A stretch of 64,000 nucleotides of DNA, from the NCBI GenBank assembly GCA_030490835.1, contig CM059971.1:120002564-120066563 (forward strand), given 5' to 3'. Under the pieces are notes generated by a model that saw only the letters and a program-made list of their open reading frames with translations, searched no databases and was not told the DNA's origin. Within the stretch, counting starts at the first letter, position 1; each line of letters begins with the position of its first letter. The DNA comes from Annona cherimola. Lineage: Eukaryota; Streptophyta; Magnoliopsida; Magnoliales; Annonaceae. Position numbers and translations under genes: made by a program. Of this stretch, positions 33,787 to 45,638 are shown piece after piece.

Positions 33787-34815
33787 CTTGTATACATATG
33801 ATTTGACTAACTACCATAATAATCCTGCTTTTCCAATTCCGCTTTTATTTCCAACTCCAAATCTAAACAAGCTCTTATGCTAGCCATTTAAGGATGGGAA
33901 TTTCTTAATTACAAAATCATATCCTAGTTCCCATTGATTTCTTAATTACAAAACCATAATAATTGATTTTGAATTTTAAAAATATTCTGATGAAATAAAA
34001 ATATCGTATATAATTATGAAAAAAATATATCTACAGATGCTTTTTTTTTTTAATACATGACACTGCATGTCACTTGTACTTAAAAAAACATTCCGAATAC
34101 GCGATATATTAATTAATTCCGTGATTGATATGTACCTTGGATGATACCCATACATCTAGTGCTACTACCACATGCGAGTGTGGGTGTGCATGCACATGAG
34201 CTGTCCTACACAAGCAGTTTGTGGTCCTTGGAAAGGGTGCCGCTGTCTACGCGGACCACACCCTCGACTTGTTTTTTTTGGGTCATTTCCTGCTCTGCCC
34301 TGAGCACACTTGATCCGCATACCACAAGGAATAATGCACATCCGCCTAAATTAATGTGGGCAGGTCAGCGCAGGTGCTGCCATGCACCCAAATGCCACTC
34401 CACATGCACAACATTCATGCCTCCCGTCCTCTCAAGATCATATATAGCACAAGTTATTGGGTTTTATATTAATCATCAGCATTTAAAAAGTAAAAGTATT
34501 ACACGAAATTTAGTTCTATTATATAAACGTGTCCCGTATCTATATATAACATGTGTTGTACCCAAAAAAGTCCATTCTACATAATTTATTCTTAATATCT
34601 AAATTATTAATTATATTCTACTTCAAATTTAACATCACGAAATTAAATTTTAATTATTTATATGAGTTTTTAATAATTAAATTTATTAAATATTTATCTT
34701 TGAATTAATATTAGTTCTATAAATATTATATTGTCCTAATCTTTTGTTATACTTATATTTTATTATGTTGAATATAATGTATGTGTCTAATGGTAAAAAA
34801 TTATTTTGGGTTTAA

Positions 34816-35072
34816 GGGCATGTTTGGTAATAGCACAGATGAGGTACAGTGGAACGGCATGGAAAACCGTACACCCCTCTCATTTTTCATTTTTTCTACA
34901 AATTATTAATAACTCAATATTTTTGTTTTTTTCAAATTATCTTTATATTCTAGTCATTTTTTCTTTTAACTATTCTATTTATTCCAACTTTACTCATATC
35001 ATTTCATATTAATCATATATTTCTTGAAATATTTTATTTTCTATTTTCCGCCCATCTCACGATCCTATCCCC
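34816..35072 (+). mobile_element. Tourist-like MITE with TAA flanks
   Basis: The left end is GGGCATGTTTGG after TAA (34813-34815). The right end is ..CTATCCCC before TAA (35073-35075). The interior carries the family words caaattatc, ctagtcatttt and attccaactttactcatatcatttcatatta. It is 257 bp and non-coding. Confidence 0.7.
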
Positions 35073-36008
35073 TAAATTTCATTCAAAATATTAGTTATAA
35101 AATATTATGCACATATATAATAAATTTAATTTTCGTATAGTGACATTAATATGAAACTATTATTAATAATAGTTCAGATATTTAATTAAACATCACGAAA
35201 AGTTAATTTTAAAAGCGCAGTGCTCTTCATAATTACGGTTCTCTCTCAAGTCTCACCTACTCGCTGAAAATAAATTTAACAAGTTTAATAAGGTTTCGCA
35301 TATATAACAATAGTTCAACGCACACCCAAGAAATATAATAATTCGGACAGTCAATCCATCTTGCATGTTGGACGACCATGTGGGGGCGGCCAGAAATAGG
35401 ACAATTTCACAGATTAATAAGGTGGGTGAAAATTTATTTAGGGGCCACAGTTTGATGATTTTCATGAATTACGTGGGCCTGTGGGGATTCCGTTGTCCTA
35501 GTCCCTGCATATACTGCCGATTTCGGTTCTAGATAACTATATATTCTAGGACTCTTCACTTATCAGAAGCATCTATGAATGGGGTATGGACCCAAAATAC
35601 ACTCGTGGAAAAACAGATAACAAATTTAAAATTTTAAAAAACGGGGTGTTGGCAACTCTCTATTTATTCGATGTCCCAGTTTCGCATGCAGCGAGGAGAT
35701 TATCTTCCCAGAAAAGAAAGCGCTTTTATTGGTTCACCCACTTCTTGCACCTGCCGGCCCGGCTTTTTCCTGGACCGGTCAGTCGCGTGGCAGGCCTACA
35801 AATATCTCTTTTATTGGAAGATCCCAGCCACCCATTTTTGGAAGCTTTTTATGGCCTGCACGTGGACCTCTGGCCCTAGACGATTAAAACGCGAATAATG
35901 TAAATCTTTTCTAAAGCGGTGTATCGAGATTTGATCATTCTTTTTGGTAAGACAGACGTGACCCTTTTCATTTCTTTACCCACACTTCGCTTTTGGGTGA
36001 AAGAAAAG

Positions 36009-36394
36009 GATCCTGATTTCCTGCACCAAGGTGCACTGAAGCACCCTGATGCATTAAACTTTTTTTAATTTTTTAATTTTTTTTATAAAAGTATTAATCC
36101 AAGTGTATTTAATATATATATATATATATTATCTTTTATCATTTTTGGATATTTTAAATATTTATTTTTTATTTTTGAAAATAAATGACATTTTAATAAT
36201 TTTAAATTACCTAAAATGCCACTTATTTTCAAAAATCAAAAATAAATATCTAAAATACTTCAAAAATGGTAAAAATCAATAAACATGTTAAATATACTTA
36301 GATTAATACTTTTATAAAAAAATTGCAAAAAAAATAAAAAAAATGAGTTAAAATGGGTTAATGCACCCGAGTGCACTGAAGTAAATCATGATCC
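36009..36394. mobile_element. Fold-back (Mutator-type) element, 386 bp
   Basis: The flanks are gaaaagaaaa (35999-36008) and gaaaggaaaa (36395-36404), a 10-bp duplication with one mismatch. The left end GGATCCTGATTTCCTGCA mirrors the right end TAAATCATGATCC. A GGTGCACTGAAG/GAGTGCACTGAAG motif follows inside each end. The centre (AAATGCCACTTATTTTC) matches the centre of the element at 2463-2873, so the two are one family. Confidence 0.8.
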
Positions 36395-36759
36395 GAAAGG
36401 AAAAGGCACATCTCGTGAACCCACGGCAGCAGTCTCATTATTTCGAACGGGTGTTTTCATCTCATCATCTGGCCCGGCTAATTAATGTGCGGTCCAGATC
36501 GATTGATGCGTCATGAGGCCCATTTGATCGAGAACACGCACTTTGGGCTGGCTTCATACGCGGCCCTGAAAGCTTGATTGATGAGAAAGCCAGCTTTTGA
36601 GGGCCACCACCAATTTGGCAAACACAGCTACATGGGGGGTGTTTATCAAAATTCAAAATGGCAGCGCGGAAGCCAATCAATCGGCCTTCTCTTTTTTTTC
36701 TTTCTCGTGAGAAAATTATCAGGATTCTATTTTTCAGAATAATCAATTTAGGTCAGTTC

Positions 36760-37117
36760 GGTACGAGGTAAAAAATGAGACCGGATCATTTCAGAACCTT
36801 TTAAACCTGTCTAAAACACAATTTTTTTCAATTTTTTTTAGAAAATTGTTATTCTAGTTATATTTAATCTATAAACTAATTTTTACTAATTTTAGATATA
36901 TGTGCATATTTATTTTGGATTTTTAAACGTAAGAGTATTTTAGTCATTTTAAATTGTTAAACATGACTAAGATACCCCTATGTTTGAAAATTCAAAATAA
37001 ATATATATACGTCTCCAAGATTGGTTTGTAAATTAAACATAACTAGATTAATTATTTTCAAAAAAATTTGAAAAAAATTAAAAATATGTTTTGGGTTGCA
37101 CAAAATTAGAAAAGTAT
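36760..37117. mobile_element. Degenerate fold-back element of the same group
   Basis: The arms contain ttatatttaatctataaactaatttttactaatttt and the roughly complementary ttggtttgtaaattaaacataactagattaat. The centre, with gagtattttagtcattttaaattgtt, is like the other fold-backs. Ends and target duplication are not clear. Confidence 0.5.
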
Positions 37118-37129
37118 TTTTGGCACAAT

Positions 37130-37440
37130 TTTTAAAAAAATAAGAGAATTATGTGATATAAGAGTAATTATTATGAGTAAGGAGAATAAAGATAAAATCG
37201 ACAAAAGAATTGTATATAATAATATAAAAATATTTGAAATATAGATATAATAGTAGTAGTAGTAGTAGTAGGATAATTTGGTCTAAGGAGAATAAATATA
37301 AAATTGACAAGAGGATTGTATATAATAATATAAAAATGTTTGAAATATAGATATAATAGCAGTAGGAGGAGGAGGATAATTTGGTCTTTAAAATGTTAAA
37401 TTGTATCAAAGGGTGTGCAAAAATTAGAGGGAAATTTTTT
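37130..37440 (-). mobile_element. Tourist-like MITE carrying an internal 106-bp tandem duplication
   Basis: Family words (taattattatgagtaaggagaataaagataaaat; aatataaaaatatttgaaatatagatataat) occur twice, at about 37179-37284 and 37285-37390, with few differences. A (TAG)n/(GGA)n triplet run separates them. A further partial copy follows at about 37490-37640. Confidence 0.7.
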
Positions 37441-37745
37441 TTACCTTTATATAAAACAGACCTTATATAAGGTAAAGAAATAGGAAATTCTATTAGGAAA
37501 ATTTTTTAAAAATTAAGAAAATGATGTACCGTAATAGGAATAATGATTAAGAGTAAAGATAATAAAGATTAAAAAAATAAAAAACATATATCAAAACATA
37601 TGAAAAAAATACTGAAATATTGAGATAGTAATAGAAAATAAAGTAATTACATAGTTAGAATATCTTATCTTATTAACAAAACAGAGAAAGCGGGATGATT
37701 TTTTTTTTTCTTACACTTTTTCTTTTCAACAAGTGGATGCTCGAG

Positions 37746-37978
37746 GCCACTGGGGCAATTGTCTAGTGGTACACGCTGCTGGCTCTCCAAAGGTGGGAGT
37801 ATGTTCGAACTCCACTGGATGCAGATACCTTATTTGCAATGTCCTCTAAAAGTGGGAGTTTACACATTCCTCCCTTAGGCAATGGTATTTACGTAGAAAT
37901 TTTTTTTCATAGTGTGAGGGTTCTAAAAGTACCTAATTATAATATCAATTATCACCGTATATAAAATACTAATAAAAA
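37746..37978 (+). mobile_element. tRNA-derived SINE, 233 bp, with 15-bp target duplication
   Basis: The flanks AAGTGGATGCTCGAG (37731-37745) and AAGTGAATGCTTGAG (37979-37993) differ at two positions. The head has the A-box-like CAATTGTCTAGTGGTACAC and B-box-like ATGTTCGAACTCCA. The 3' end is gtatataaaatactaataaaaaaa, almost the same tail as the element at 56420-56670. Confidence 0.82.
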
Positions 37979-38746
37979 AAGTGAATGCTTGAGTTTTGTG
38001 GCCCGCTCTAACTAATAGAAAACCAAAGAGGCAAAGATGCAACAGACCGTAAAATTTTCAGATTTCAAACCATACTATAAATTTTGTTATTATTTTCGTT
38101 TCTTTCTTTAAATGAGTCTATCTGATTAGTATTATTCTTAGGAATCATTAAAATTAATAAACTATTCAGGGGAAACTTCCTCGTATCTTAAAGTTTTAAA
38201 GGAAAGATGAATTTGAAAAAAAAAATAAAAGGAGATAAATCGGCCTTAATATAAAGTTATAAACTGAAAATCTTTCACTTAATCAAGGAATTCAAACAAA
38301 CGAATATAAATGAAAACCATCATGATGAAATAAGAAGATTGTGTAAAAAAGAGTCGTCGTGTATTAAAATATGCTATATTATATTAAGAATAAAAAAATA
38401 ATAGCAAGACGATATAGGAATGAAGAAAAAAAAAGTGAGAAATTTCATCCAAACAAGCCATGTAATAACTACAACATGCTAGGGGCCCAGGATGAGTTAA
38501 ACGACAATTTCTTCCAACGGAATTGCGTTGAAAGAAAAATAAGATCCAAAAACACATCACCCATCTGCTGATGCTGACTAAGGCTGTTTATTGGTAATTC
38601 CTTTCCCCGGAAACGTGACAGTCAACGGGATTGTTTTGAGAGCACAAGCATGCATGTTGTCGACTACGATGCCCGGCATCTCCATTTGAAAATGACTACG
38701 TCCATTTCAACGGTTGGCAGTGGCAGGGGCACGCCTGTAATTAAAT

Positions 38747-39147
38747 AAAAATAATCCTGTTTGTCCGGGTCTTACTTAGCCCATCTTACTTAGCCCACGA
38801 TAAAAAAATTTATGTAAAATAATTTTTTTTTACTTTTTTCTTCATAAACTTATTTATCTAAGTGTATTTAATATATAAATCAAATTTTACCATTTTTGGA
38901 TATGTGTATATATTTTTTAGATTTTTAAAAATAAAAGTATTTTAAATACACATATATATACGTAGATGTTTAAAAATATCAAAACAATAGATAAACATAT
39001 TCAAAAATGGTAAAACTTGGTCTTTATGTTAAATACACTTAGATAAATAAGTGCACGAAGAAAAAATAAAAAAATTATTATGAATAAATTTTTTAAGGTG
39101 AGTTAAGAAGTGTATTTACTTAGCCCGAGCTAACAGGATCATTCATC
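38747..39147. mobile_element. Fold-back (Mutator-type) element, 401 bp, with 10-bp duplication
   Basis: Perfect direct repeats GTAATTAAAT lie at 38737-38746 and 39148-39157. The ends contain ATAATCCTGTT and GCTAACAGGATCATTCATC; TTACTTAGCCC occurs near both ends. The arms share ttatttatctaagtgtatttaatatataaatcaaattttaccattttt and its complement. It is closely related to the element at 60643-61021. Confidence 0.84.
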
Positions 39148-39174
39148 GTAATTAAATGACTGCTCTCAAATTAT

Positions 39175-39420
39175 TTAAAAACCACTTTTACACGTCCAGC
39201 GCATGAAATGGAGCAGGATCCCGTGATTCGACGCCCACCTTTTCTCACGCGCGCTGATCACATTACACGCACGAATGGCATCTACTAGATGGCGTCCGAC
39301 CCCAACCCGGTTCAGGTTCTCCGCTGGATGGCCTGAGCCGCTTGGCTTGATGAACTGGCGGTTGGCCGCGTCCGTGACTCCATCCCGCTCTCCCCTTGGC
39401 CCCACCTACCCTTAAGGCGT
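39175..39420. other. GC-rich, CpG-containing island of unknown origin
   Basis: In otherwise AT-rich DNA this stretch has many CpG sites (for example cgacgcccacc, cacgcgcgctg, ggccgcgtccg). The minus strand is open for 76 codons, which I do not recognise. No splice signals or flanking exons are visible. It could be a remnant of a gene or promoter. Confidence 0.35.
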
Positions 39421-39427
39421 AATTTTA

Positions 39428-39640
39428 GGGTGTATTTGGTAAATTATAAAAGTTATCAAGTTAAAATCTTTCAATTTAAAACTTTTCGCTTTCCATAATT
39501 ACTCTTTTTTTATTATTTTTTACATATTTTTTTATACAACAACTCTACTTTTCAATCATTTTTACACAACACCAATACAACTAACCTATTTATTTTAAAT
39601 TTACTATTCTTACTGCTACTCAAGATAACTTTGTAATTGC
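39428..39640 (+). mobile_element. Tourist-like MITE, right end lost
   Basis: It starts GGGTGTATTTGG after TTA (39425-39427). It follows the family order through aaaacttttcgctttccataatt, tcaatcatttttacacaac and tacaactaacctatttatttt, and then departs from it. No right terminal repeat is found. Confidence 0.7.
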
Positions 39641-39789
39641 CGTAAGATATAAAATGTGAAATTTAAATTATAATAGAAAGCAACTCCTTTTCTAATCACA
39701 CGAAATATTAATAATCAAGACAATCTTTGAATGAAATTAAGGATTTCAAGTACGAAATGCAAAAATACTTGGTGTAGAAATAGTAGGAG

Positions 39790-40072
39790 TAGGTTTGGCA
39801 TCTGGGAAAAAGAATGAGGAAAAAATGGTGAAGAAAATTTTAAAAACGGAGATAGTGAGGTAATAAAATAAACGCAGTGATTAAGACCGAATAGAATACA
39901 GTTATAATAAATAAATAAAATAATTGTGCGAAAAATGTGAATAAATGGTTGAAAATATCATAGTCATGCGAAAAGGTATTAAAAATGATTAGAAAGTATA
40001 ATAATTGTATAGAAAATTATGCAAAAAAATACTGAGTTAAAATTTATATTTTTTCTTTTGCCAACATACAAC
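39790..40072 (-). mobile_element. Degenerate Tourist-like MITE
   Basis: It begins gtaggtttggcatctggg and contains aaaacggagatagtgaggtaat, aataaataaaataattgtg and aaaatgattagaaagtataataattgtatagaaaat, family words in reverse order. The ends are worn. Confidence 0.55.
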
Positions 40073-40564
40073 CTGGACAACTCTGGGTCTATTTGGCAAC
40101 AGTGAATACTCTTGTTATTTTGTAAAACTTGTCATCATAGGGGTGGTATGAGAACACTAGTCATTTCATGGGCTTGTTAGATTTAATTTCTGTCATATGG
40201 TATCTGCAGATGTATTTGCAGCTTTTATGCACATTGAAACTAATGTCTGAAGGGGAAAATGAGGAATGCAACTAACTTCACTATTAGATGGATTAACGTT
40301 AGACCTTGGACACATTCCAAGCATACCAAGTAGGCCCATTTAAAGCATGTGCTCACAACCGTATAATACATACATGCGAAGTGTGTAGTTTTGGTCAAAA
40401 AGCTCATTTAATACACGAACTATTTCACAGTAAAAACATGTGAAGAAGTTTTGCTGTTATCCAAACAGCCCCTCTGTTATGTGAAGACAAGTGAAAGTTT
40501 ACACCCATGGGAATGGAATCCCACACACATCTTCATCCACATCAACAAAAATAAGTCCTTATTC

Positions 40565-40895
40565 GATGCATCTAGTTGTATTAAAATTTTAGTAACAATT
40601 TTTTTTTTATAAAACTATTAATTGAAGTGTATTCAACTTATGTATTAAATTTTACCATTTTTGAGACATGTGTACGTATTTTTGATTTCTAAAATTATGA
40701 GTATTCTAGTTATTTAAAAGTCAAAACATGTACATGTACCCTATTTTTAATATATATCTTCAAAATTAATAAAATTTGATTTATAGATTAAATACATCTA
40801 AATTAATAATTTTATATAAAATTTTAGAAAAATAAGAAATTGAGTTTTGCATCCAATTGCACTAAAATTTTAGTACAAGTAGGTGCATTAAAACA
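40565..40895. mobile_element. Fold-back element of the Mutator-type group
   Basis: The left side has gcatctagttgtattaaaattttagtaaca, and the right side has gcatccaattgcactaaaattttagtacaa; the first part is mirrored through the arms. The arms share gtgtattcaacttatgtattaaattttaccattttt with the complement of ..aataaaatttgatttatagattaaatac. The target duplication is not clear. Confidence 0.55.
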
Positions 40896-41029
40896 TAATA
40901 AAAATTCAGACGCATTATATAATGTTCGTCACGTAACATCTCATTTAATAATTCAATGTCTCGTTTTAAGCGAGCAAAATTGAACCTGAATATTGAAGGT
41001 ATGATGACACATAATGTAATTATTTGGCT

Positions 41030-41440
41030 ACGATTTCATTTATGAATATAGATGAAAAAGTTATCATGCGCATTTACATAAATTGTACATTTAACTCAAA
41101 ATGAGTTCCCACATGATCATAAAATGTACGTTTACTCATTTATTATATTTAAAATTATTTTTTACTAGCATACTAATTTGTATACAAATTGAATATGTAT
41201 ATGAGCTCCATCTGGGAATTATACAAAGTCAACATAATAATATAGTTTGATGTAAATACTAATTTTAAAGTTGTTTTTTAACGTGTAAATTATCTAAAAT
41301 ATAATTTATACATGGATAAATTATTGTATAAAATATTAATATATTTAAATACATGCATGACCTGTTTAAACCAAATGCACCATAACTTATAATGCATATA
41401 AAATTATATATGCACAGGATAAGTTCTCATATATTATATA
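41030..41440 (+). mobile_element. Old copy of the (TA)n-associated MITE family
   Basis: It keeps the family order: aactcaaaatgagttcccacatgatcataaaat, actagcatactaattt, atagtttgatgtaaatact, atggataaattattgtataaaat and aaatgcacc. It has accumulated many changes compared with the copies at 21-401 and 62575-62926. Confidence 0.65.
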
Positions 41441-42499
41441 TTATTATTTTATTTTGATACCAGTTCAAGTATTTTCAAAAGTGACAAATTATAATCATGC
41501 ATTGGTATCCAAAATTCATGAACATCTTAGAAAGAACATGTACTCTAAAAATAGAAGTGGTCTCTCTTTCAATGCTGATATAGATAGTTCTTTCCATAGT
41601 ATTACATAAATGAATAACCTAATGCAATATTTTTGGATTTATTAAGAGCATCTATTACTTAATTCATAAGTATGTTATATAGTTCAAACATTGCTAGAAA
41701 ATGCAAAATAAATTAACATAATAATATGTGTAAGTTGTGAAAAATAATTTACTTTACTCGTTGAATTTTGAACTAAGCTACAAGTCTAAAATTAAGTTTT
41801 GGTCGTTGCAACTTAATAATGTGGAGTTACTCTTACAAAGTCAATGCTAAGCACTTCATTTTAGAGTAAGTACTTGTATATTTGTGTCCTAATTCTACAT
41901 ATCTTAAATTACGGTCGCGTGTCTTATCATATTCTCCTGACAAAGTTGTTTCGTCGTTACAATGCAAATAAGTAAGAGATATTAGTTTAAGTTAGAGAAT
42001 TTTAATTAATAAATTTGTAAATTAATTTTATTTCTTTGCCCATAATAACCAAAGTAAGCAACTCATGCTTCAACGTTGAATGTACAATGCAAATTTGCTT
42101 TTTAAAGCCTAAAGAATAATAATTTCTCTAGGAGTAAAAGTTCAACCACTAGTACACATATTCCTCAATACCAACTATTCGATCTAGTGCAAACTTACAA
42201 TATATAATGTACATCGCATTTTCAATAATTTTAGCATGCTCAAATTTATTTTGTAAACCTATCTATATTTTTACATAACTAGAAGCTGAGATTAAAAGTA
42301 GTTGAGACTACGTTAGTGTCAAAATAATTAAACCAGTACAATTTTAATTTTAATATGGTTTAAAAATATATTATTATATCCACACTCTAACATTAATTTT
42401 CAAAAATTAAAATAAGATACAAAATAAATTTAAAATACTGTTAATTTTTTATGGGAAGAAGAAGATAAGCGTTGCTCATATATTTATAAAAAGTAAAAA

Positions 42500-43020
42500 A
42501 AAAATTAAAAAATTCCGTGGCAGCAATGCGTCGGGCTACAGGAGACGAGGGTCCCTTGTTTGTATTTATTACAATGTTGAAAATGCACCGGATCTTATTG
42601 CAGCAGGTTGAAAAGCTGCGCCGTGAGATGCAGCAGCAAAGCTGCTCGTCTTTTTTCAACCCAACCCAACCCCCACATGCACGCTTCTCGGAGGGAGGCA
42701 GTACAAGGCAATTTCAAATCAAGCCGGGGCCTCTCCGGACGGCTCCGATCTGATCCCGGCAGATGTCATTCCTTCGCTCACGGACACTGCTAGTTCGCCG
42801 AAGAAATCTTCGGCCACGCCGCCCAACTGCCCTGCTTTATTATCGAGTGGAATAGACGGCTGAAATCACGCCATCCATTTCTCAGTTTATCAGGACGGTG
42901 ATACGCGTGTGGCCCACCAAGAGAATCCAACGGGGAAAAGCTCACCTGATCCGTCCTTCTCTTCCTGTTCCGGATGGAAGATGATGCATCTGCACCGGTC
43001 AGCAACCTGCCCCCAGCGTG
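42500..43020. other. GC-rich, CpG-containing island, no supported gene
   Basis: This stretch stands out by base composition from the AT-rich DNA around it. Overlapping open frames exist on both strands (78 and 71 codons at most), none recognised; a plus-strand frame has a short LLQQVEKLRREMQQQ-like run. No splice structure, poly(A) signal or homology supports a gene. It may be a decayed promoter or gene fragment. Confidence 0.3.
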
Positions 43021-43049
43021 CTGGAATACCGTCTAGATTATAAAAGAAA

Positions 43050-43310
43050 TATACTTTTTTTTATACGTGGCATTTTTCTAATAGTAAACATTTTTTAAAC
43101 TAAAATGTTTAAATCTTTACTACTCCTATATTTTTTAATTATTATTTATATCTTTCTATATAATTATCTTATTTTTAATTATTTTTACACAATTACCTAT
43201 ACCACAAACTTGTCTATTTTAATCTTTTTTTTACTCTTTATCGTTATTCTTATTACATCACAGTATTTTCTATTCATTAGAACATAAAAATTTTTCCCAA
43301 AACTCAATGA
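43050..43310 (+). mobile_element. Degenerate Tourist-like MITE
   Basis: It contains ttaattattatttatatctttctatataattatcttatttttaattatttttacacaattacc and tctattttaatcttttttttactctttatcgttattc, then acatcacag. The order is that of the intact copy 28 bases downstream. Confidence 0.6.
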
Positions 43311-43338
43311 TGATGTGTTGATAATTTTTAGAGCTTTA

Positions 43339-43619
43339 GGGGGTATTCGGCAATAACAAAAAGTTTTCACCTAAAACTTTTCAACCTAAAACTTTTCATT
43401 CTCTACAACTCTTCTATTTTTTAATTATTTTTTTACATCTTTCAACACAAATCACCGTACTTTTCAATCATTTCTACACAATTATCTATACAACTAACCT
43501 ATCTATTTTAACTTTATCCTTTTTACTCATCATCATTACACGTATTATATCACATCGTTTGACAACTTTTATTCTTCAAAATTTTTCACCATAAGTTTTA
43601 TTCATTTTCAAACACATCC
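43339..43619 (+). mobile_element. Tourist-like MITE, 281 bp, TTA duplication
   Basis: The ends are GGGGGTATTCGG and CAAACACATCC, flanked by TTA on both sides (43336-43338 and 43620-43622). The interior includes cctaaaacttttcattctctacaac, tcaatcatttctacacaattatc, actaacctatctattttaactttatcc and atcacatcgtttgacaactttt. Confidence 0.85.
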
Positions 43620-45485
43620 TTAATCAAATATGCTCATTGCATGCAGATGCACGAGTGCTAACACAGTAAGCTTAGTTGGCGTGTTGGCAACCAACGCGAG
43701 TTCAAAACTGTGCAGCGTCTGCCTTGTAATGGTTGCGTCTCCCATCACCCATTGATGGGGTATTATTTAGTCGATCAGTGTTGCAAGGTTATTATTTAGT
43801 TCGTATATGTCGTGAAGATTACGCATGTATTGATTTGTAATATCCGATGACTTGATATATATATATATATATAAATAAATAATACTTTTTTGCGTTTTGA
43901 ACTTAATTTTAGATGTATTTATTATGTTTTAAATTTTAAATATATTTATTACATTTGCATTTACTCCTAAAAATATCCATTGTGCAAAAGTTTGTTAGAG
44001 TTGATGTTTACAGGCTATTTCAAGTCACATGAGATTTTTGAATTTAATATGCATTCATATTCTCATAATAGTTTTTCGCTTAACAAAACAATTTTTTAAT
44101 TTTTAATACAATGTTCCTCATTCTTAATATATACCTTACATTCTTATCTCAAATATAGATTTTATTCTGAAATCTTATATGTTTGAACAAGCCCTGACGT
44201 GTCTAAATGCTTGTTTTATTTTCATCTATGCCAAAAATACCATCAATATAAAATGATAAAAATGAAATAAAATGGAATGAGAATAAAATTAAGGCTCTAT
44301 AGACTTAAAGCTCTTCTGCAATTAAGGTGTTGATGAACCCTGACATTCAAATCTTTCGGTCAATCTTTAATATGTTGATAATTTCGCATATAAACTACCA
44401 ATGTTTATTAATTTTTGTACAAGCTTGCGCATTTTTGAGAATAGATGCAAATATAATATATATTTGAAAATTTGAAATATAATAAATATTTTTAGAACTA
44501 AGGTTAAATATAAGAGGTATATTTTTTTTGATATTCAATATAAGAAGTATATTTAAGAAAACAACGAGTTTTAAAAGAAACTAATAAAAATATAATGATT
44601 TATCATCGATTCATCCCACGTTGCCATACTCATCTCGTAATTATGATAGCTAAAAAGCAATGTCGGCTTTTTTAGTCCGCAAAAGGGGCAGCGCCGAAGT
44701 ACCCAAGATTCACATGAAAGTGAAACTCAACTGATTTGCGTATGCTGCATCCACACCAACTTTGGTACGCCGTCGTTCTTCACGCTAGCCCATGCGACGC
44801 AGAGGAGAAAAATCAGAGCCATTAGCTCGCACGTCCGTAAAAGTAATTATCTTATCACTAGTTAAGATTAGATAAAAATATCATAAAAACGATCAACGTG
44901 GATGACAACTCAATTGAGTAACTACGGAATCGGGTGGATTAAAGAGAATATCTGTCTGAAATGAAACGGAATCTCGATTGTTACAATCCTCCGTTCTACT
45001 TGGGGTGCACTTGATTGTATGCAATGTGTTGGAGGCGTATGCATGATGATTTCTGATTTTGGTGGATCGTGTCCGTCCGATATGCGACACCGATGACGAA
45101 TATTTGTATCCTAGGAAAAAGGGTTACGCGTCCATACATTATTTTCTCAGACACTTGGAAGGCCAATGCTGGGCAGACGCACATACATGTGGTCCGAACG
45201 GTAGCACGTGACCGAGAGGGCGGAGGATAAGATAGCTGACATTTGCCCCCTTGCTTTTGATACTTGCATTCAGAATGCTGGTCTTCTCTTCTCAAAAGCG
45301 GGCGCGTGCGTATCAACTCTCTCTCCAACAAAAACCGTCTAATTTTTTCCTTTGCTGCTCTCTCTCCTCTCGACGTCCAAGTTGATGCATAAAACTGAAT
45401 AGAATAAAATCTCTCACGCCCGCAACAGTCGGTGCGAGGTAGAAAAGAAAAACCGAAGTGCAGAAACACGCTTCCTCGCCTCGCT

Positions 45486-45509
45486 CAGCAGCAGCAGCAG
45501 CAGCAGCAG
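45486..45509 (+). repeat. (CAG)8 microsatellite in 5' leader
   Basis: Eight CAG triplets lie in the presumed 5' untranslated exon of the TRM-like gene, about 100 bases upstream of a small upstream ORF. If transcribed, they are non-coding with respect to the main frame. Confidence 0.9.
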
Positions 45510-45587
45510 AAGGAGGAGAGGACGAAACCTCAAGCGCCGGATCGACGCAGAAACCGGCGAGTCTCCGGCCAAATCTCTCTCAGAAAA

Positions 45588-45638
45588 ATGTACGAACGCG
45601 CGGAGATGTTAGAGCCCGGTCTGGGACCGGCACTCTGA
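45588..45638 (+). CDS. Upstream ORF, 16 codons, in TRM-like gene leader
   Basis: An ATG in the context aaaaATGt opens MYERAEMLEPGLGPAL and stops at TGA. If the leader exon is right, ribosomes would meet it before the main start at 47454, and it could lower translation of the main protein. No peptide conservation can be judged here. Confidence 0.35.
   Translation: MYERAEMLEPGLGPAL

Larger units (their letters stand above)
27701..45280. other. Gene-free, transposon-rich interval
   Basis: Apart from the elements listed separately and the weak open frame at 27786-28073, I see no exon-like sequence here. The DNA is AT-rich with long A and T runs, old MITE debris (also around 32230-32490) and a few GC-richer patches (28150-28750, 35660-35900, 36380-36700, 39175-39420, 42500-43020, 44640-45280). 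The last patch probably includes the promoter of the downstream TRM-like gene. Confidence 0.6.

Noticed and set aside
37750..37825. A functional tRNA gene
   Set aside because: The A and B boxes are present, but the acceptor stem does not pair and the sequence continues into a SINE body with flanking duplications.
43660..43760. tRNA-like words (agcttagttggcgtg.. and cgcgagttcaaaactg) as a SINE or tRNA gene
   Set aside because: The B-box-like word is poor, and I found no stem structure, A tail or flanking duplication.
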